A stretch of 64,000 nt of DNA from Sphingobacterium kitahiroshimense (GCF_025961315.1 NZ_JAOQNK010000001.1:3906001-3970000); one strand, 5' to 3'. Shown: positions 6,891 through 16,502, counted from the stretch's first letter. A program made the numbers and translations. The notes: generated by a model from the letters alone, not told the origin.

Positions 6891-7058
6891 AAAGTCTCGT
6901 TAACGAAACCAGCAAATTTTATTAACGCGAGACCTTTAGGAGCATATTGTCCCAATTTTGTATATTCGTACATTATTTGGGAGTAGCTCCTACTGGAAGT
7001 CGTGTTAGGCCCTTGCTGGTGCCAGTTAGCGATGGAAAGTAGGAGCTATTCCCTTTTT
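6891..7058 (+). repeat. Two stem-loops in intergenic DNA
   Basis: GTCTCG...CGAGAC flanks a TTAA-rich loop (about 6894-6939). GGGAGTAGCTCCTACT (6979-6994) pairs with 7038-7053 with one mismatch around a 43-nt loop and is followed by TTTTT. The second could be a terminator or a small structured RNA. No gene is seen between 6843 and 7632. Confidence 0.45.
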
Positions 7059-7211
7059 ATAAGTAAACCTCCAATTTCTTCCACACGAGACTTATTTTCA
7101 TTAACCAATGTTTTATTAACCGAATAAATGATGAAAAGAAAAGAGTCCAGAAATCCAATTTTACGTCTGCCGATCCAGGATCGGGCAGGGCATAGCGCTA
7201 TCAATGCGTTG

Positions 7212-7249
7212 ATAAAAAACAAGCTCCGACAACCGGAATAGCTTGTCAA
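7212..7249 (-). terminator. Orphan minus-strand terminator
   Basis: On the minus strand ACAAGCT...AGCTTGT with inner CCG/CGG is followed by TTTTTT. No minus-strand gene lies upstream of it, so it may end a small RNA. Confidence 0.5.
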
Positions 7250-7253
7250 TCTT

Positions 7254-7343
7254 TAAAACCAAAAGGGCGTATCTACCAATGAATGGTGTACTAATAATGG
7301 TGAATAGCCATTGTTAAATACCAAAATACCCTTGTTGGTTTTA
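7254..7343. repeat. Long imperfect inverted repeat
   Basis: TAAAACCAA..GGG.GTAT at the left pairs with ATACCCTT.TTGGTTTTA at the right, around smaller ATGG/CCAT dyads. It sits beside the orphan minus-strand terminator and could be a structured RNA or a mobile-element scar. Confidence 0.4.
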
Positions 7344-7468
7344 CCGATTTATATTAGCAGGTTAATGCTATAAGCTTTCGATATTCTGTTTCTTTAAATT
7401 TTCCACTTTAAAAGTAACGAATATTTTATTGCTAAACAATGATACTGCTATTAAAAGTATAGATATTC

Positions 7469-7476
7469 TATATTTG
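7469..7476 (+). promoter_or_regulatory. TATATTTG -7 box
   Basis: A consensus Bacteroidota -7 element, 157 bp upstream of the gene at 7633. A good -33 TTG was not found at the usual distance. Confidence 0.35.
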
Positions 7477-7632
7477 TATGGGTCGGTTTTTATTCGAATT
7501 ATATAAAATGCAATCACGAAGAAAAATTATAATACGTACTGAAGACATATTATTGCATTTTTTCCATCTTATTTTTTAACTGTTAAGCTGTTAAAACGGG
7601 TTGCGGATTTCTAGAGTCCAGCCCGCTAAACT

Positions 7633-8373
7633 ATGCTTAACGTAACACTTAATCGAATGCTAAAAAATAGCAAATGGGAAAGCTATGCGCTATCCCCAGA
7701 GGAAGAAATGTTTTCGTACCAGTCTAAAAAACGTGTTCCAATCCTCAAAAAACCTGTTATGATAAGCCTTTTACCGGAAGGAGCTTTTAAAAAGCGAGTC
7801 GTGGTATTGAAGAAAGAGCCAGTCTGCAACCGACTTAAAGATAGAGCTGACGAGCGCCCGAAAGATCGCTACTATTCGTATGTGATTGCTTCTAATAAGG
7901 AGAACGACTCTTACAGCGCGGTGGTTCGTGATGAACGTAAGGATGTGCTCCGGATATCACTGGTGAATATGGCTATTTATGAATGCTACTTATTTGCACT
8001 GGGATTGCCGTTGAGTTTTCCGACGGAACACATTATCGTGCACGGTGAAGATAAATCCAAGTTGGTACCGCCAAGAACCAATAACTATCGCCAGGTGTCT
8101 GCCAGTAATGATTTTTACGACTATGAGCTCACTGTACCTGCCGATACGGAAAGAGAGCAATATAGTCAGCGGATAATGAACGACCTGAACGAGCACTTTC
8201 AACTGGAAGTACATATCGAGAATCTTTCGGTCGTGAAAGACAGTATGTCTTTTATGACAGATAAAGGTGAATCAATCGAGCTGATTTGGGAAAAACAGCC
8301 AACTATGATCATGAAAACGAAAATGGGGGCTAAAGTAGGGAAGACTTATCCAATGTTAGTGGAGAACAATTAA
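7633..8373 (+). CDS. Hypothetical protein upstream of TlpA-SusCD
   Basis: 246 residues, soluble and charged, with no signal peptide. Features: a basic N-terminal half (KKRVPILKKPVMISLLPEG, KKRVVVLKKEP), an aromatic helix (MAIYECYLFALGLPLSF) near residue 120, and an acidic C-terminal half. Family not recognised. It is 80 bp upstream of the TlpA-SusC-SusD genes on the same strand, but a strong hairpin in the gap may separate or attenuate transcription. Confidence 0.6.
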   Translation: MLNVTLNRMLKNSKWESYALSPEEEMFSYQSKKRVPILKKPVMISLLPEGAFKKRVVVLKKEPVCNRLKDRADERPKDRYYSYVIASNKENDSYSAVVRDERKDVLRISLVNMAIYECYLFALGLPLSFPTEHIIVHGEDKSKLVPPRTNNYRQVSASNDFYDYELTVPADTEREQYSQRIMNDLNEHFQLEVHIENLSVVKDSMSFMTDKGESIELIWEKQPTMIMKTKMGAKVGKTYPMLVENN

Positions 8374-8406
8374 AAGTAAAGTTTCAGTGTTTATCAATCC
8401 CCTTTC

Positions 8407-8451
8407 TACCGAGGGCTAAGAAAAGACTTTAGAATCAAGTCTCCCTCGGTA
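8407..8451 (+). promoter_or_regulatory. Nested hairpin before tlpA-like gene
   Basis: TACCGAGGG (8407-8415) pairs with CCCTCGGTA (8443-8451), and inside it AGACTT (8424-8429) pairs with AAGTCT (8437-8442). The stem ends 4 nt before the ATG at 8456 and lacks a T tract, so it could hide the start region or be a weak terminator of the upstream gene. Confidence 0.5.
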
Positions 8452-8455
8452 TGAA

Positions 8456-9910
8456 ATGGAGTATGGACACATTATGTCTAAAAATATGATTAAAATACAT
8501 ATAAAATATATAAGCAAGCTCTGGAGCTATCTCCAAAAGTTGATGCGGTCTGGGGGCGAAGGGTATTTGTTGGTAGGTAAATTTTTTGTTGCTGTTTTGT
8601 TGGTGATGGGGTCGGTAAAAGTGGGTATAGGGCAGGAGATTAAAGCTTTAAAGAGCGGTGAATCTATTCCAGATTTCGTTTGGGAAATGCCCATGGAATT
8701 AGAATATTTCAATGGAAAAAAGGAAAAGGTTCACCTCTCGGACTATAAAGGCAAAGTGATAGTGTTTGATTTCTGGTCGACTGGATGCAAAAGTTGCATT
8801 GAAGGAATTCCAAAATTGGAATTGATCCAGGAGCGGTTCAAGAACAATCTGGTAGTCATTATGGTCAATAGTAAACGAAATAGAGATACAGCAGAACGTA
8901 TCGCAAAGCGATTTCAAAAGTATAAGAAGGATTTTAATTATACGCCTTCATTAGCTACGATAACTGATGATACTGTTTTTACAATCTTGTTTAAGCATAA
9001 TGTATTGCCGACCGTAGCTGTTATAAATTCTAAAGGTGAATTTGTGGCGACCACAGGTGCAAACAATTTAACAGATCGTAATATTGAGAGTTGGATACAA
9101 GGTGCCAACGGAAATATAAAGAATACAGGTTATTATATCAATGTTGGAGATGAAGGAAGAGGAGGAGGAGGTCCATTATTTGATACGATAAATACTTATC
9201 AATATTCTGTTTTTGCTAAACAGAGAGATCATTTTTTAGATAGTTATCCAAACTTTATTTATAGAAATGGAACTACTTACCTGAGGATAGGTAATCAGAC
9301 GTTAAGTTTTCTGCTCAACTATGCGTTTCCATTTGAGATGCAGGGGTACGATGCTCAAAGTGCTTTTTACGAAGCGGGATTGGGAATTGAATTTAAGCTG
9401 GATTTGATAAACAATAATAAGGATGAGAGTAGGTATTGGTACGAGTTTTTCTCTAGAGATTCGGTTTCAAAGATGGCTTTCCGAAAATTATACACAAAGG
9501 ATTTTACGCAGTATTTTAAGATTGCTGTTGAGAGAAGAAAGGATACTGTTGAATTCTACACGGTGAGCTTTAAACCCGAATTCGATAAAATTAAAACCAA
9601 AAGTAACATCATGATATCCAAAGCAAGTTCTGTGAATAATGAATCTTATTCTCAAAATATACCCATATACAATATCATATCAGGACTATCTTATGCTTTT
9701 GAAGTTCCTATTGTCATCGATAGGTCCGAAATGACACGGGTCGACATGACAATTCCGGCTGGATTTGTATTTCGTAGTGAAAAGGAAAAATTAGATTTTT
9801 TCAAAGAAAGGGGTATTATTCTCACTAAGGTCAGAGCGTATAAGGAATATCCTTACATCTATTTGAGTTCAAATAGTTATGAAAGTATTGTTTTTCACAC
9901 TGCTTTTTAG
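8456..9910 (+). CDS. TlpA-like thioredoxin with long C-terminal domain
   Basis: 484 residues. A hydrophobic export or anchor segment at about 38-58 precedes a thioredoxin fold (about 65-220): GKVIVFDFWSTGCKSC with CxxC at 111-114, and VLPTVAVI with the cis-Pro. Another ~260 residues follow, ending with a segment (SYAFEVPIVIDRSEMTRVDMT) that resembles DUF3738-type tails of Bacteroidota TlpA proteins. It is a periplasmic, membrane-linked disulfide oxidoreductase. An alternative start is Met7 at 8474. The gene overlaps the SusC start by 32 nt, so the two are coupled, implying that thiol chemistry accompanies uptake. Confidence 0.8.
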   Translation: MEYGHIMSKNMIKIHIKYISKLWSYLQKLMRSGGEGYLLVGKFFVAVLLVMGSVKVGIGQEIKALKSGESIPDFVWEMPMELEYFNGKKEKVHLSDYKGKVIVFDFWSTGCKSCIEGIPKLELIQERFKNNLVVIMVNSKRNRDTAERIAKRFQKYKKDFNYTPSLATITDDTVFTILFKHNVLPTVAVINSKGEFVATTGANNLTDRNIESWIQGANGNIKNTGYYINVGDEGRGGGGPLFDTINTYQYSVFAKQRDHFLDSYPNFIYRNGTTYLRIGNQTLSFLLNYAFPFEMQGYDAQSAFYEAGLGIEFKLDLINNNKDESRYWYEFFSRDSVSKMAFRKLYTKDFTQYFKIAVERRKDTVEFYTVSFKPEFDKIKTKSNIMISKASSVNNESYSQNIPIYNIISGLSYAFEVPIVIDRSEMTRVDMTIPAGFVFRSEKEKLDFFKERGIILTKVRAYKEYPYIYLSSNSYESIVFHTAF

Positions 9911-12900
9911 TGTAGGCTTCTATCTGGGCCAGGCTCAGGTGGAAAAGAATATAGTTGTGCGTGGCGTAATACAGGATGCGGTCACAAAAGTGTCGATTCC
10001 GGATATAACCATTCGTTCTAAATTACGGAAATCGGTTGGTAAAACGGATCAGAATGGGAGATTCACACTTACGGGTTTAGTTAATAATGACTCTCTATTG
10101 ATATCTGGTATTGGTTATTCGAGTATGACAGTTTCAGTCCAATACTTTGAGGGTAATACTGTATTGAATATGATACAATCTGAAAATTATCTAGATATGG
10201 TCGATGTTAATACGGGCTACCAAACATTGAAAGCGAATGAAGTAACTGGTGCTATTGATGTGGTTTCACAAGAAATGTTGAATCAACAGACCGGAACAAA
10301 TATTATGGGAAGACTGAATAATATGGTGCCAGCCATTCGATTTGATAATCAACCTATACAAAATCCTGTTTTGCAAAAATTAAATGTATCCATTAGGGGA
10401 TTAAGTACCATTAATGGTCAACTGGATCCTTTGATTGTTTTGGATGGTTTTATTTATGAGGGAAATATTTCAAATATTGATCCAAATGCTATTGAATCGG
10501 TATCGATATTGAAAGATGCAGCAGCTGCGGCTATATGGGGGGCGAGAGCTGGTAATGGAGTGATTGTATTGACTACTAAAAAAGGAAGTCTTCAAGACCA
10601 TCAACGTGCTAGAATTTCTTTTAATAGTACTTTTTTGTTTAAGCAAAAACCTGATCTGACACAGATTTATAAACTGTCAAACAAAGACTTTATTGATATT
10701 GAAAAGATGTTGTATGATAAGGGATATTATAATGTCTATCTGAACAGTATTGGTTATGTAGCCATGACTCCAGTTATTGATATCCTAGATAAGCGTAAAA
10801 AAGCTTTAATCACATCTCTTGATTCGAGTAACCTCACGAATAAGCTTTTACAACAAAATGGACTTAAGAATTATGCGGACGCTTTTTACGAAAATCCTTT
10901 TGCCCAACAATACAGTATGAATATTTCGGGAGGAGGACAAAAGCATGCCTATGGATTTGCGACTGGATATACCACAGATCAATCGCACTTGGATGAGCGC
11001 AACAGGAAATTGAACTTAATGTTTTCAAATAGCTTTAAGCCAGCGGATAAGTTGCAGATTGATTTTGGGGTAAATTATACCAGTACAAATAACAAAAATG
11101 GTAAGCCTGATTATACATCTTTGACATATGCAGGTAAAACTGTTCCTTATCTTCAATTTTTGGATGAAGTGGGAGCGGAACTTCCATTTGAGAAGAATTA
11201 TAGAAAATTATATCTCGATCAAAAATATAATACGGGCTATTTAGATTGGTCTTACTATCCATTATCGGAATATAAGTATAGCAACACTGTTTCAAAGTTG
11301 ACTGAGCTGTTTGCTACTTTTGGACTTGCTTACCAATTGAAGCCATTTTTGAAACTAAGTTTATCTGGTCAATATCAAATTCAGTCTGTGAGACAGGAGG
11401 TACTTAGTACCCTAAATAGTTATGAAGCAAGATCTATAATCAATAAATATACGCAAATCGATGCTAATGGTAGGGTGACTAATCCAGTTCCTCAGTCTGG
11501 AATATTGAAAAATTCACAAAATGATGGTCAATCTTATACTGTTCGTGGACAAGCAAATCTCGATAAACGTTTTGGTTTGCATCATCTGGTCGGAATTGCG
11601 GGAGTTGAAATAAGAGAAAATATGGTAAAAGGTAATTCTTTTACAGCTTATGGATATAATGAAATTCCGTTGGCTTATGCAGCCATAGATTATGTAACGC
11701 TTTTCAGAACAAGTCCTGATGATCTGAATCAGAGTATTGTAGGAGTTCCCGATTTTTCTAAAACCATTAATCGTTATGTTTCTACATTTGTGAATTTGTC
11801 AAATATTTGGAAAGATAAATATGCGCTTTCAGCCTCTTTCAGGCAAGATGGAGCGAATATCTTTGGAACAACAACAAATGACAAATGGTCTCCTTTATGG
11901 TCCATTGGCACATTTTGGGATTTAGGTAAGGAAAAATTCTTAAATAGTAAATGGATAGATCAATTAAAACTAAGAGCGACATATGGGTATAGTGGCAATG
12001 TCGATGTTTCAAAGACACCAGAACCTGTTGCCAATATATTAACGGATTCTTTCACTAAATTTAAAGTTTTGAATATTTCGAAACTCAACGATCCATCGCT
12101 ACGATGGGAGAAGGTGGGTACATTTAACGTTGGTTTGGATTACAATCTCTTCAAAGGACGTATCATGGGTTCGATAGACTATTACCTTAAAAAAGGTAAA
12201 GATCTATATGGTTCTATGGAATATGACTATACTGCATGGGGTGTAAATAGTTCTATTATCAAGAACGTCGGAGCGATGGAGGGACGAGGGGTGGACTTTA
12301 GTATCAGTTCAAAAAACACGCTCGCAGTTGTAAAATGGGATACGCGATTGAATCTTAGTACAAATTCAAATAAGACTACTGCATATTATCAGCCTCAAAA
12401 TCAGAGTGGTGCTGGCTATGTAGGAAATGGAAATAAAATAACGCCCTTAGTTGGAAAACCGCTTAATGCCGTTGCTGCATATCGATGGGCGGGATTGAAT
12501 GAGCAAGGTTTGGCACAGGGATATATAAATGGAGAAAAAAGTACTGATTATTCTAAGATAAGGGCTGCCTCTATTGAAGAATCAACAAGTGATGGAAGCA
12601 TTAATTTTTATGGGTCTGCAAAACCACAGTTTTTTGGCAACTTGATTAATAACTTCTCCTGGAGAGCGTTTTCTTTTGGATTTAATATGAGTTTCAAAGG
12701 CGACTATTATTTCTTAAAACCTGCTACATCCTATTTTACCTTGTTTCAAAGTGGAAATGCATATCCTGATTTTGAAAGTAGATGGCAAAAAGAAGGGGAT
12801 GAAAGTAATACGAATACACCAAAAATGCATTATCCATTAGTGTCCTCGGGAGATTCATTTTATACGCAATCTGAAATTCATGTATTGAAGGGTGATCATG

Positions 12901-13097
12901 TCCGGCTGGAGTATATTAATATCTCTTGGCAAAGACCTTTAAGCTTAAAAGGAACCAGTTCAAGTATTAAATTTTACGGAAATCTGTCTAACCTCGGAAT
13001 TTTGTGGAGAAGTAACAAGCAAAAGATTGACCCGGAGTTTGCCTATCGTTTGACCCCTCCTAAAGTGTTTTCTTTGGGAGTACAATTAAATTATTAA
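9879..13097 (+). CDS. SusC/RagA-family TonB-linked outer membrane protein
   Basis: 1072 residues. Signal peptide (MKVLFFTLLFSVGFYLGQAQ), a carboxypeptidase-like regulatory domain (about 28-105: VRGVIQDAVTK...DQNGRFTLTGL), a plug domain with LNVSIRGLSTINGQLDPLIV, LDGFIYEG and SILKDAAAAAIWGARAGNGV, and then a 22-strand barrel ending in a hydrophobic Leu-Asn-Tyr strand. It imports a large substrate under a SusD lid, driven by TonB/ExbBD. Overlap with the TlpA gene and a 3-bp gap to SusD show one operon. The substrate is unknown; the disulfide-related neighbours point to a peptide or protein rather than a glycan. Confidence 0.92.
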   Translation: MKVLFFTLLFSVGFYLGQAQVEKNIVVRGVIQDAVTKVSIPDITIRSKLRKSVGKTDQNGRFTLTGLVNNDSLLISGIGYSSMTVSVQYFEGNTVLNMIQSENYLDMVDVNTGYQTLKANEVTGAIDVVSQEMLNQQTGTNIMGRLNNMVPAIRFDNQPIQNPVLQKLNVSIRGLSTINGQLDPLIVLDGFIYEGNISNIDPNAIESVSILKDAAAAAIWGARAGNGVIVLTTKKGSLQDHQRARISFNSTFLFKQKPDLTQIYKLSNKDFIDIEKMLYDKGYYNVYLNSIGYVAMTPVIDILDKRKKALITSLDSSNLTNKLLQQNGLKNYADAFYENPFAQQYSMNISGGGQKHAYGFATGYTTDQSHLDERNRKLNLMFSNSFKPADKLQIDFGVNYTSTNNKNGKPDYTSLTYAGKTVPYLQFLDEVGAELPFEKNYRKLYLDQKYNTGYLDWSYYPLSEYKYSNTVSKLTELFATFGLAYQLKPFLKLSLSGQYQIQSVRQEVLSTLNSYEARSIINKYTQIDANGRVTNPVPQSGILKNSQNDGQSYTVRGQANLDKRFGLHHLVGIAGVEIRENMVKGNSFTAYGYNEIPLAYAAIDYVTLFRTSPDDLNQSIVGVPDFSKTINRYVSTFVNLSNIWKDKYALSASFRQDGANIFGTTTNDKWSPLWSIGTFWDLGKEKFLNSKWIDQLKLRATYGYSGNVDVSKTPEPVANILTDSFTKFKVLNISKLNDPSLRWEKVGTFNVGLDYNLFKGRIMGSIDYYLKKGKDLYGSMEYDYTAWGVNSSIIKNVGAMEGRGVDFSISSKNTLAVVKWDTRLNLSTNSNKTTAYYQPQNQSGAGYVGNGNKITPLVGKPLNAVAAYRWAGLNEQGLAQGYINGEKSTDYSKIRAASIEESTSDGSINFYGSAKPQFFGNLINNFSWRAFSFGFNMSFKGDYYFLKPATSYFTLFQSGNAYPDFESRWQKEGDESNTNTPKMHYPLVSSGDSFYTQSEIHVLKGDHVRLEYINISWQRPLSLKGTSSSIKFYGNLSNLGILWRSNKQKIDPEFAYRLTPPKVFSLGVQLNY

Positions 13098-13100
13098 AAT

Positions 13101-14447
13101 ATGAAAAAGGTTGTTTTAATGCTATTATTATGCCAATTTATATTGCAATCCTGCAATAAGTATTTAGATGTACAGTCAAATAATAGATTGGTGGTGCCAA
13201 ATAGTTTGGAAGATTTACAAGGACTGTTGGATTATTCCAAGAATATGAATTTAAATTATTGTGGCAGTGGTGAAAGTTCATCTGATAATGCGTTTATCCC
13301 GATTGAAAATTTAAAAACGCTACCCACAGAACAAAAAGAGCAGTATCTATGGCAGGAGTCAAAATATGGTTTCCCGAATGATTGGTCAACGATGTACACT
13401 GCTGTTTATAATGCCAATTTGGTTTTAGAAAAGTTAGATAAAATTCAGCGAATTAAAGAGAATGCAATAAACTGGGATAGGGTAAAAGGTTCGGCTTTAT
13501 TATTCCGATCTGCGGCTTATCTTAGTTTATTGTGGAATTACTCAAAAAGTTTTGATGCGCAAACAGCAAAGTCGGATCTCGGAATTGTATTGCGCGAATC
13601 CTCCGATTTTAATGTTAAATCTACCCGTTCGTCAGTTGACCAATGCTATGCACGTATTCTCACTGACTTAAAGTCTGCAGTAGATTTACTTCCATCCGAA
13701 GCAAGTCACATGATGCGTCCAAGTAAAGTAGCAGCTTATGGTTTACTTGCACGAACTTATCTCTCCATGAGGGAATATAAGGAGGCTTTAGTCTATGCCA
13801 ATGCTTATTTGGAAAGTAAGAATGAATTAATGGATTATAACGACGCGACTTTAGTAAAACCTTCAGCTAATTATCCTTTCACCATATTCAATAAGGAGAC
13901 GACCTTTTATATGCAACTCGGATCATCAACGTTAACAGCTGCTTATTCAAGTGTGGATACGCTTTTGTATCGTACATACGATGTTAACGATTTAAGGAAA
14001 GTTGTATTTTTTAAAATGACGAATTCGATCATAAATTTTAAAGGGCAATATACGGGTTCTAATAATTTGTTTGGCGGTATCGCGACTGATGAAATGTATT
14101 TGGTCAGGGCTGAGTGTTTGGCTAGAGAAGGGAAGATAGCTGAAGCGTTAGCGGACATTAATTTACTTTTGAGCAAACGTTATAAATCAACTAGTTTTAT
14201 GCCCCTTTCTGAAACTAATATCTCGAATTTACTGGATTTAATTTTGCTCGAAAGGAGAAAGGAACTATTATTTAGAGGGTTGAGATGGATGGATATTAAA
14301 AGACTCAACCTAGAGGGAAGGATGATCAGTTTGATCAGAGAAGGTGCGGATGGTAAGGTGGAACTAAAACCAAATGATAATCGTTTCGCTATACCTTTGC
14401 CAGAGGATATTATTCGGTTGGCTGGTGTTGAGCAAAACCCAAGATAA
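13101..14447 (+). CDS. SusD/RagB-family substrate-binding lipoprotein
   Basis: 448 residues. Lipobox signal MKKVVLMLLLCQFILQSC with Cys18. TPR-like helical SusD fold: the ALLFRSAAYLSLLWNYSKSF segment (about 128-148), YGLLARTYLSMREYKEAL, and the C-terminal LLERRKELLFRGLRWMDIKR block. It is the surface lid of the SusC pore at 9879, starts 3 bp after it, and ends just before an intrinsic terminator. Confidence 0.92.
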   Translation: MKKVVLMLLLCQFILQSCNKYLDVQSNNRLVVPNSLEDLQGLLDYSKNMNLNYCGSGESSSDNAFIPIENLKTLPTEQKEQYLWQESKYGFPNDWSTMYTAVYNANLVLEKLDKIQRIKENAINWDRVKGSALLFRSAAYLSLLWNYSKSFDAQTAKSDLGIVLRESSDFNVKSTRSSVDQCYARILTDLKSAVDLLPSEASHMMRPSKVAAYGLLARTYLSMREYKEALVYANAYLESKNELMDYNDATLVKPSANYPFTIFNKETTFYMQLGSSTLTAAYSSVDTLLYRTYDVNDLRKVVFFKMTNSIINFKGQYTGSNNLFGGIATDEMYLVRAECLAREGKIAEALADINLLLSKRYKSTSFMPLSETNISNLLDLILLERRKELLFRGLRWMDIKRLNLEGRMISLIREGADGKVELKPNDNRFAIPLPEDIIRLAGVEQNPR

Positions 14448-14458
14448 GAAGTAATAAT

Positions 14459-14484
14459 AGACGGCTCAATTTGACGAGCCGTCT
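14459..14484 (+). terminator. Terminator of TlpA-SusCD operon
   Basis: AGACGGCTC (14459-14467) pairs perfectly with GAGCCGTCT (14476-14484), between convergent genes. The T-run is weak. Confidence 0.7.
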
Positions 14485-14558
14485 ATCGTTTATCAATTTG
14501 TAATCTACCATTTTACTGTGGCAATCAATTATTGATAAACAGGGGAGACCTTTATTCC

Positions 14559-14939
14559 CTATAATGTTCTATTAATAGGATTAAATTGCGTAGCATTTGA
14601 ACTAGGCTCTTCACTTGGAATGAAACCGCTTCCAACTTTATTAGCTTTAATTTGAACTTTCATAGCATCTAAAGTATTGCCATTTAAGTCTGAGGCATCT
14701 ACTTCTAGCGAACAAGCTGCTTCTTGTGTGTTATTACAATTCTCTCCATTTGGAGTTGTGGTCCAAAGAGATTCATCTTCCACTTCTGATGCAATCGTAG
14801 GATCTCCATGAAAGTATAAAGTGGGACTAAATAGTTTTCCTGTATTTACACCGCTTACTTTAAAAGCAGAAAATGTTGTTATCGTTGCGACAGCTACCAT
14901 AGCCAGCGCATATTTTTTGAATATGTTTTTTAAGTTCAT
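14559..14939 (-). CDS. DUF6520 family small exported protein
   Basis: 126 residues with an N-terminal export segment (FKKYALAMVAVATITTFSAF) and a Cys-containing core (GENCNNTQEAACSLEVD) after a Trp. This layout is typical of DUF6520 proteins found beside MauE/DoxX genes in Bacteroidota. It is the last gene of a minus-strand operon with the MauE-like gene. The paired cysteines suggest it is handled by the MauE-like redox protein or the TlpA protein across the intergenic region. Confidence 0.7.
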   Translation of the reverse strand: MNLKNIFKKYALAMVAVATITTFSAFKVSGVNTGKLFSPTLYFHGDPTIASEVEDESLWTTTPNGENCNNTQEAACSLEVDASDLNGNTLDAMKVQIKANKVGSGFIPSEEPSSNATQFNPINRTL

Positions 14940-15059
14940 GGGTCAGGTTTTTATTTCACGTGGTGGAAAAAAAACACTGTAAAAAAAAGTTATGTTTAAA
15001 AATTGTAATTCATAATTGTTGCCTCTGTCGTTATATGATTTTGGCGGTTTTAATTGGTG

Positions 15060-15668
15060 TCAAAATACTTTAAATTGATACACCGGACTACTGGGGAAGG
15101 TGTTCATTTTCTGAGCCATCACAAATGCATTTGTTTTAACCCCTAATGGTTTGCTTTGTACTGTACCAATTGAGATCAGGACTAGATACATGAGAAACAA
15201 CCGCACGCTTTTGCTGTACCCCTCGCTATCACCTGGGGATAATAAAGCAGGACGAAGTAGCCATAGTCCCAATATAGATATGCTCAATAATAATATATTC
15301 ACAACCAGATGCCACTCCCAGGACATTTCATTAAATATTGACGAACAGGTACATGGTCGCTTTTCATAAACTCCAGCTACACCAAGACCTATAAAGACAG
15401 TAAAGGCAGAGAGGAGTAGGATAGAACCGCAATAACCTAACCGTTGCAGTTTATTGCCTCGAAAAGCCAGTAGGATACCGGTGAAGATTTCTATCAGTGG
15501 TACCAGCCAGAACAAGATATCAATAGACCAGTCGGGCAGTGGTTGCTGTTGCAGGGAAATCCGGAAGTTCTGCCAGCTCCATGCTTTCTCCAAACCGACA
15601 AACAACCAGAAGATGATCAGTAAAATACTGATGCTCGTACTGATGATATTTTTTACCTTGTTGTTCAT
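15060..15668 (-). CDS. MauE/DoxX family redox-associated membrane protein
   Basis: 202 residues with four to five TM helices. The loop RPCTCSSIFNEMSWEWHLVVN carries the CxC and the Trp-His that mark the MauE/DoxX redox group. MauE helps disulfide formation in methylamine dehydrogenase; Bacteroidota relatives have no methylamine link and usually sit with DUF6520 and TlpA genes. It lies 120 bp upstream of DUF6520 and 22 bp downstream of a small TM protein. Confidence 0.8.
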   Translation of the reverse strand: MNNKVKNIISTSISILLIIFWLFVGLEKAWSWQNFRISLQQQPLPDWSIDILFWLVPLIEIFTGILLAFRGNKLQRLGYCGSILLLSAFTVFIGLGVAGVYEKRPCTCSSIFNEMSWEWHLVVNILLLSISILGLWLLRPALLSPGDSEGYSKSVRLFLMYLVLISIGTVQSKPLGVKTNAFVMAQKMNTFPSSPVYQFKVF

Positions 15669-15690
15669 GTTTCCTTAATCTTATTTTCGC

Positions 15691-15942
15691 TTAACAGATT
15701 CCTTGTTTGTGATTTGGCGCGGTATTATTTTCTATATAATACCACTGTGGCGGTTTCAGTAAATCCACAACTGCTTCCCGCATATCGTGAGCTTGATTTT
15801 TTAATACCTCTTGTGAGAATCGTTTGATACTAACCGTTGAAGTAACCAAATATATCAGTGCAATGGCTACAATTATGTATGGGTTATATCGTTTGATTAG
15901 AATTTTCATTACTACTTTGTTTTTGTTTGCATCTTTATTCAA
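15691..15942 (-). CDS. Small single-TM protein, MauE operon
   Basis: 83 residues. A basic N-terminus, one TM helix (YIIVAIALIYLVTSTV, about 22-37), and a polar tail ending in KQGIC with a C-terminal Cys. Met12 (MKILIKRYNPY) is an alternative start. First gene of the MauE-DUF6520 operon; function unknown. Confidence 0.55.
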   Translation of the reverse strand: MNKDANKNKVVMKILIKRYNPYIIVAIALIYLVTSTVSIKRFSQEVLKNQAHDMREAVVDLLKPPQWYYIENNTAPNHKQGIC

Positions 15943-16016
15943 AGGTAGTGCGTACTGAAAAATTCCATTTCGGCGATTGACATATTCTGATTTCGGAGTT
16001 TTTTCAGTGAAGGTTA

Positions 16017-16180
16017 GTTGATTAGAGGGTTACAAAGTTAGAGGAGCTAGGAGGTGAAAAGGTTATTTGGTTAGAAATGACCGTCACTTGTTTACTTGTC
16101 ACTTCGTTACTGATAAGTTGTTAGAAGGTTAGCGGTTAGTTCATAGTAGTTAGATTGTTAGTATTGAGTAGTTAGACAGG
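16017..16180. repeat. Low-complexity GGTTAG-type intergenic element
   Basis: Irregular repeats of GTTAG/GGTTAG mixed with CACTTGTTACTTGTCACTTCGTTACT-like stretches. The same texture recurs in several other intergenic regions of this window. Confidence 0.6.
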
Positions 16181-16474
16181 GTTGGACTTTCCGTAGTAAA
16201 ATATTTGGGAGATGGCGATCAGGTGATCCAGTTTTCAGATCAGGACCTTGTCGATCCAAAGGGTAATCTATACAAAAGCTATAACGCTGGTCCACTAAAT
16301 GAACCGACAGGAACGTTGTATGTTGCGCATGCTGTTAAGGATATCAATTATGGTTTCATTGTTATATTTGATGAGATAAAAGAAAAAGTACCCGATATCA
16401 GCTTATTAAGTTTAAGGCTGAGCGGTAGAGGTTTGGCAGGAATACCTTTTAACTTTAAAAGTGTACCCGTTTAG
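16181..16474 (+). pseudogene. 3' remnant of an unknown gene
   Basis: An open frame with no good start (only TTG at 16205, stop upstream at 16169) encodes about 95 residues. They include VVKYLGDGDQVIQFSDQDLV and LSLRLSGRGLAGIPFNFKSV. The reading starts inside the low-complexity element, so the 5' part of the gene appears to have been replaced by it. Followed by a clear terminator. No family recognised. Confidence 0.45.
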
Positions 16475-16502
16475 TGGTAGCTCACTTTTAAAAGATGCAG
16501 GA

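Noticed and set aside
7046..7249. 67-codon minus-strand frame
   Set aside because: It runs through a hairpin and a terminator and shows no coding character.
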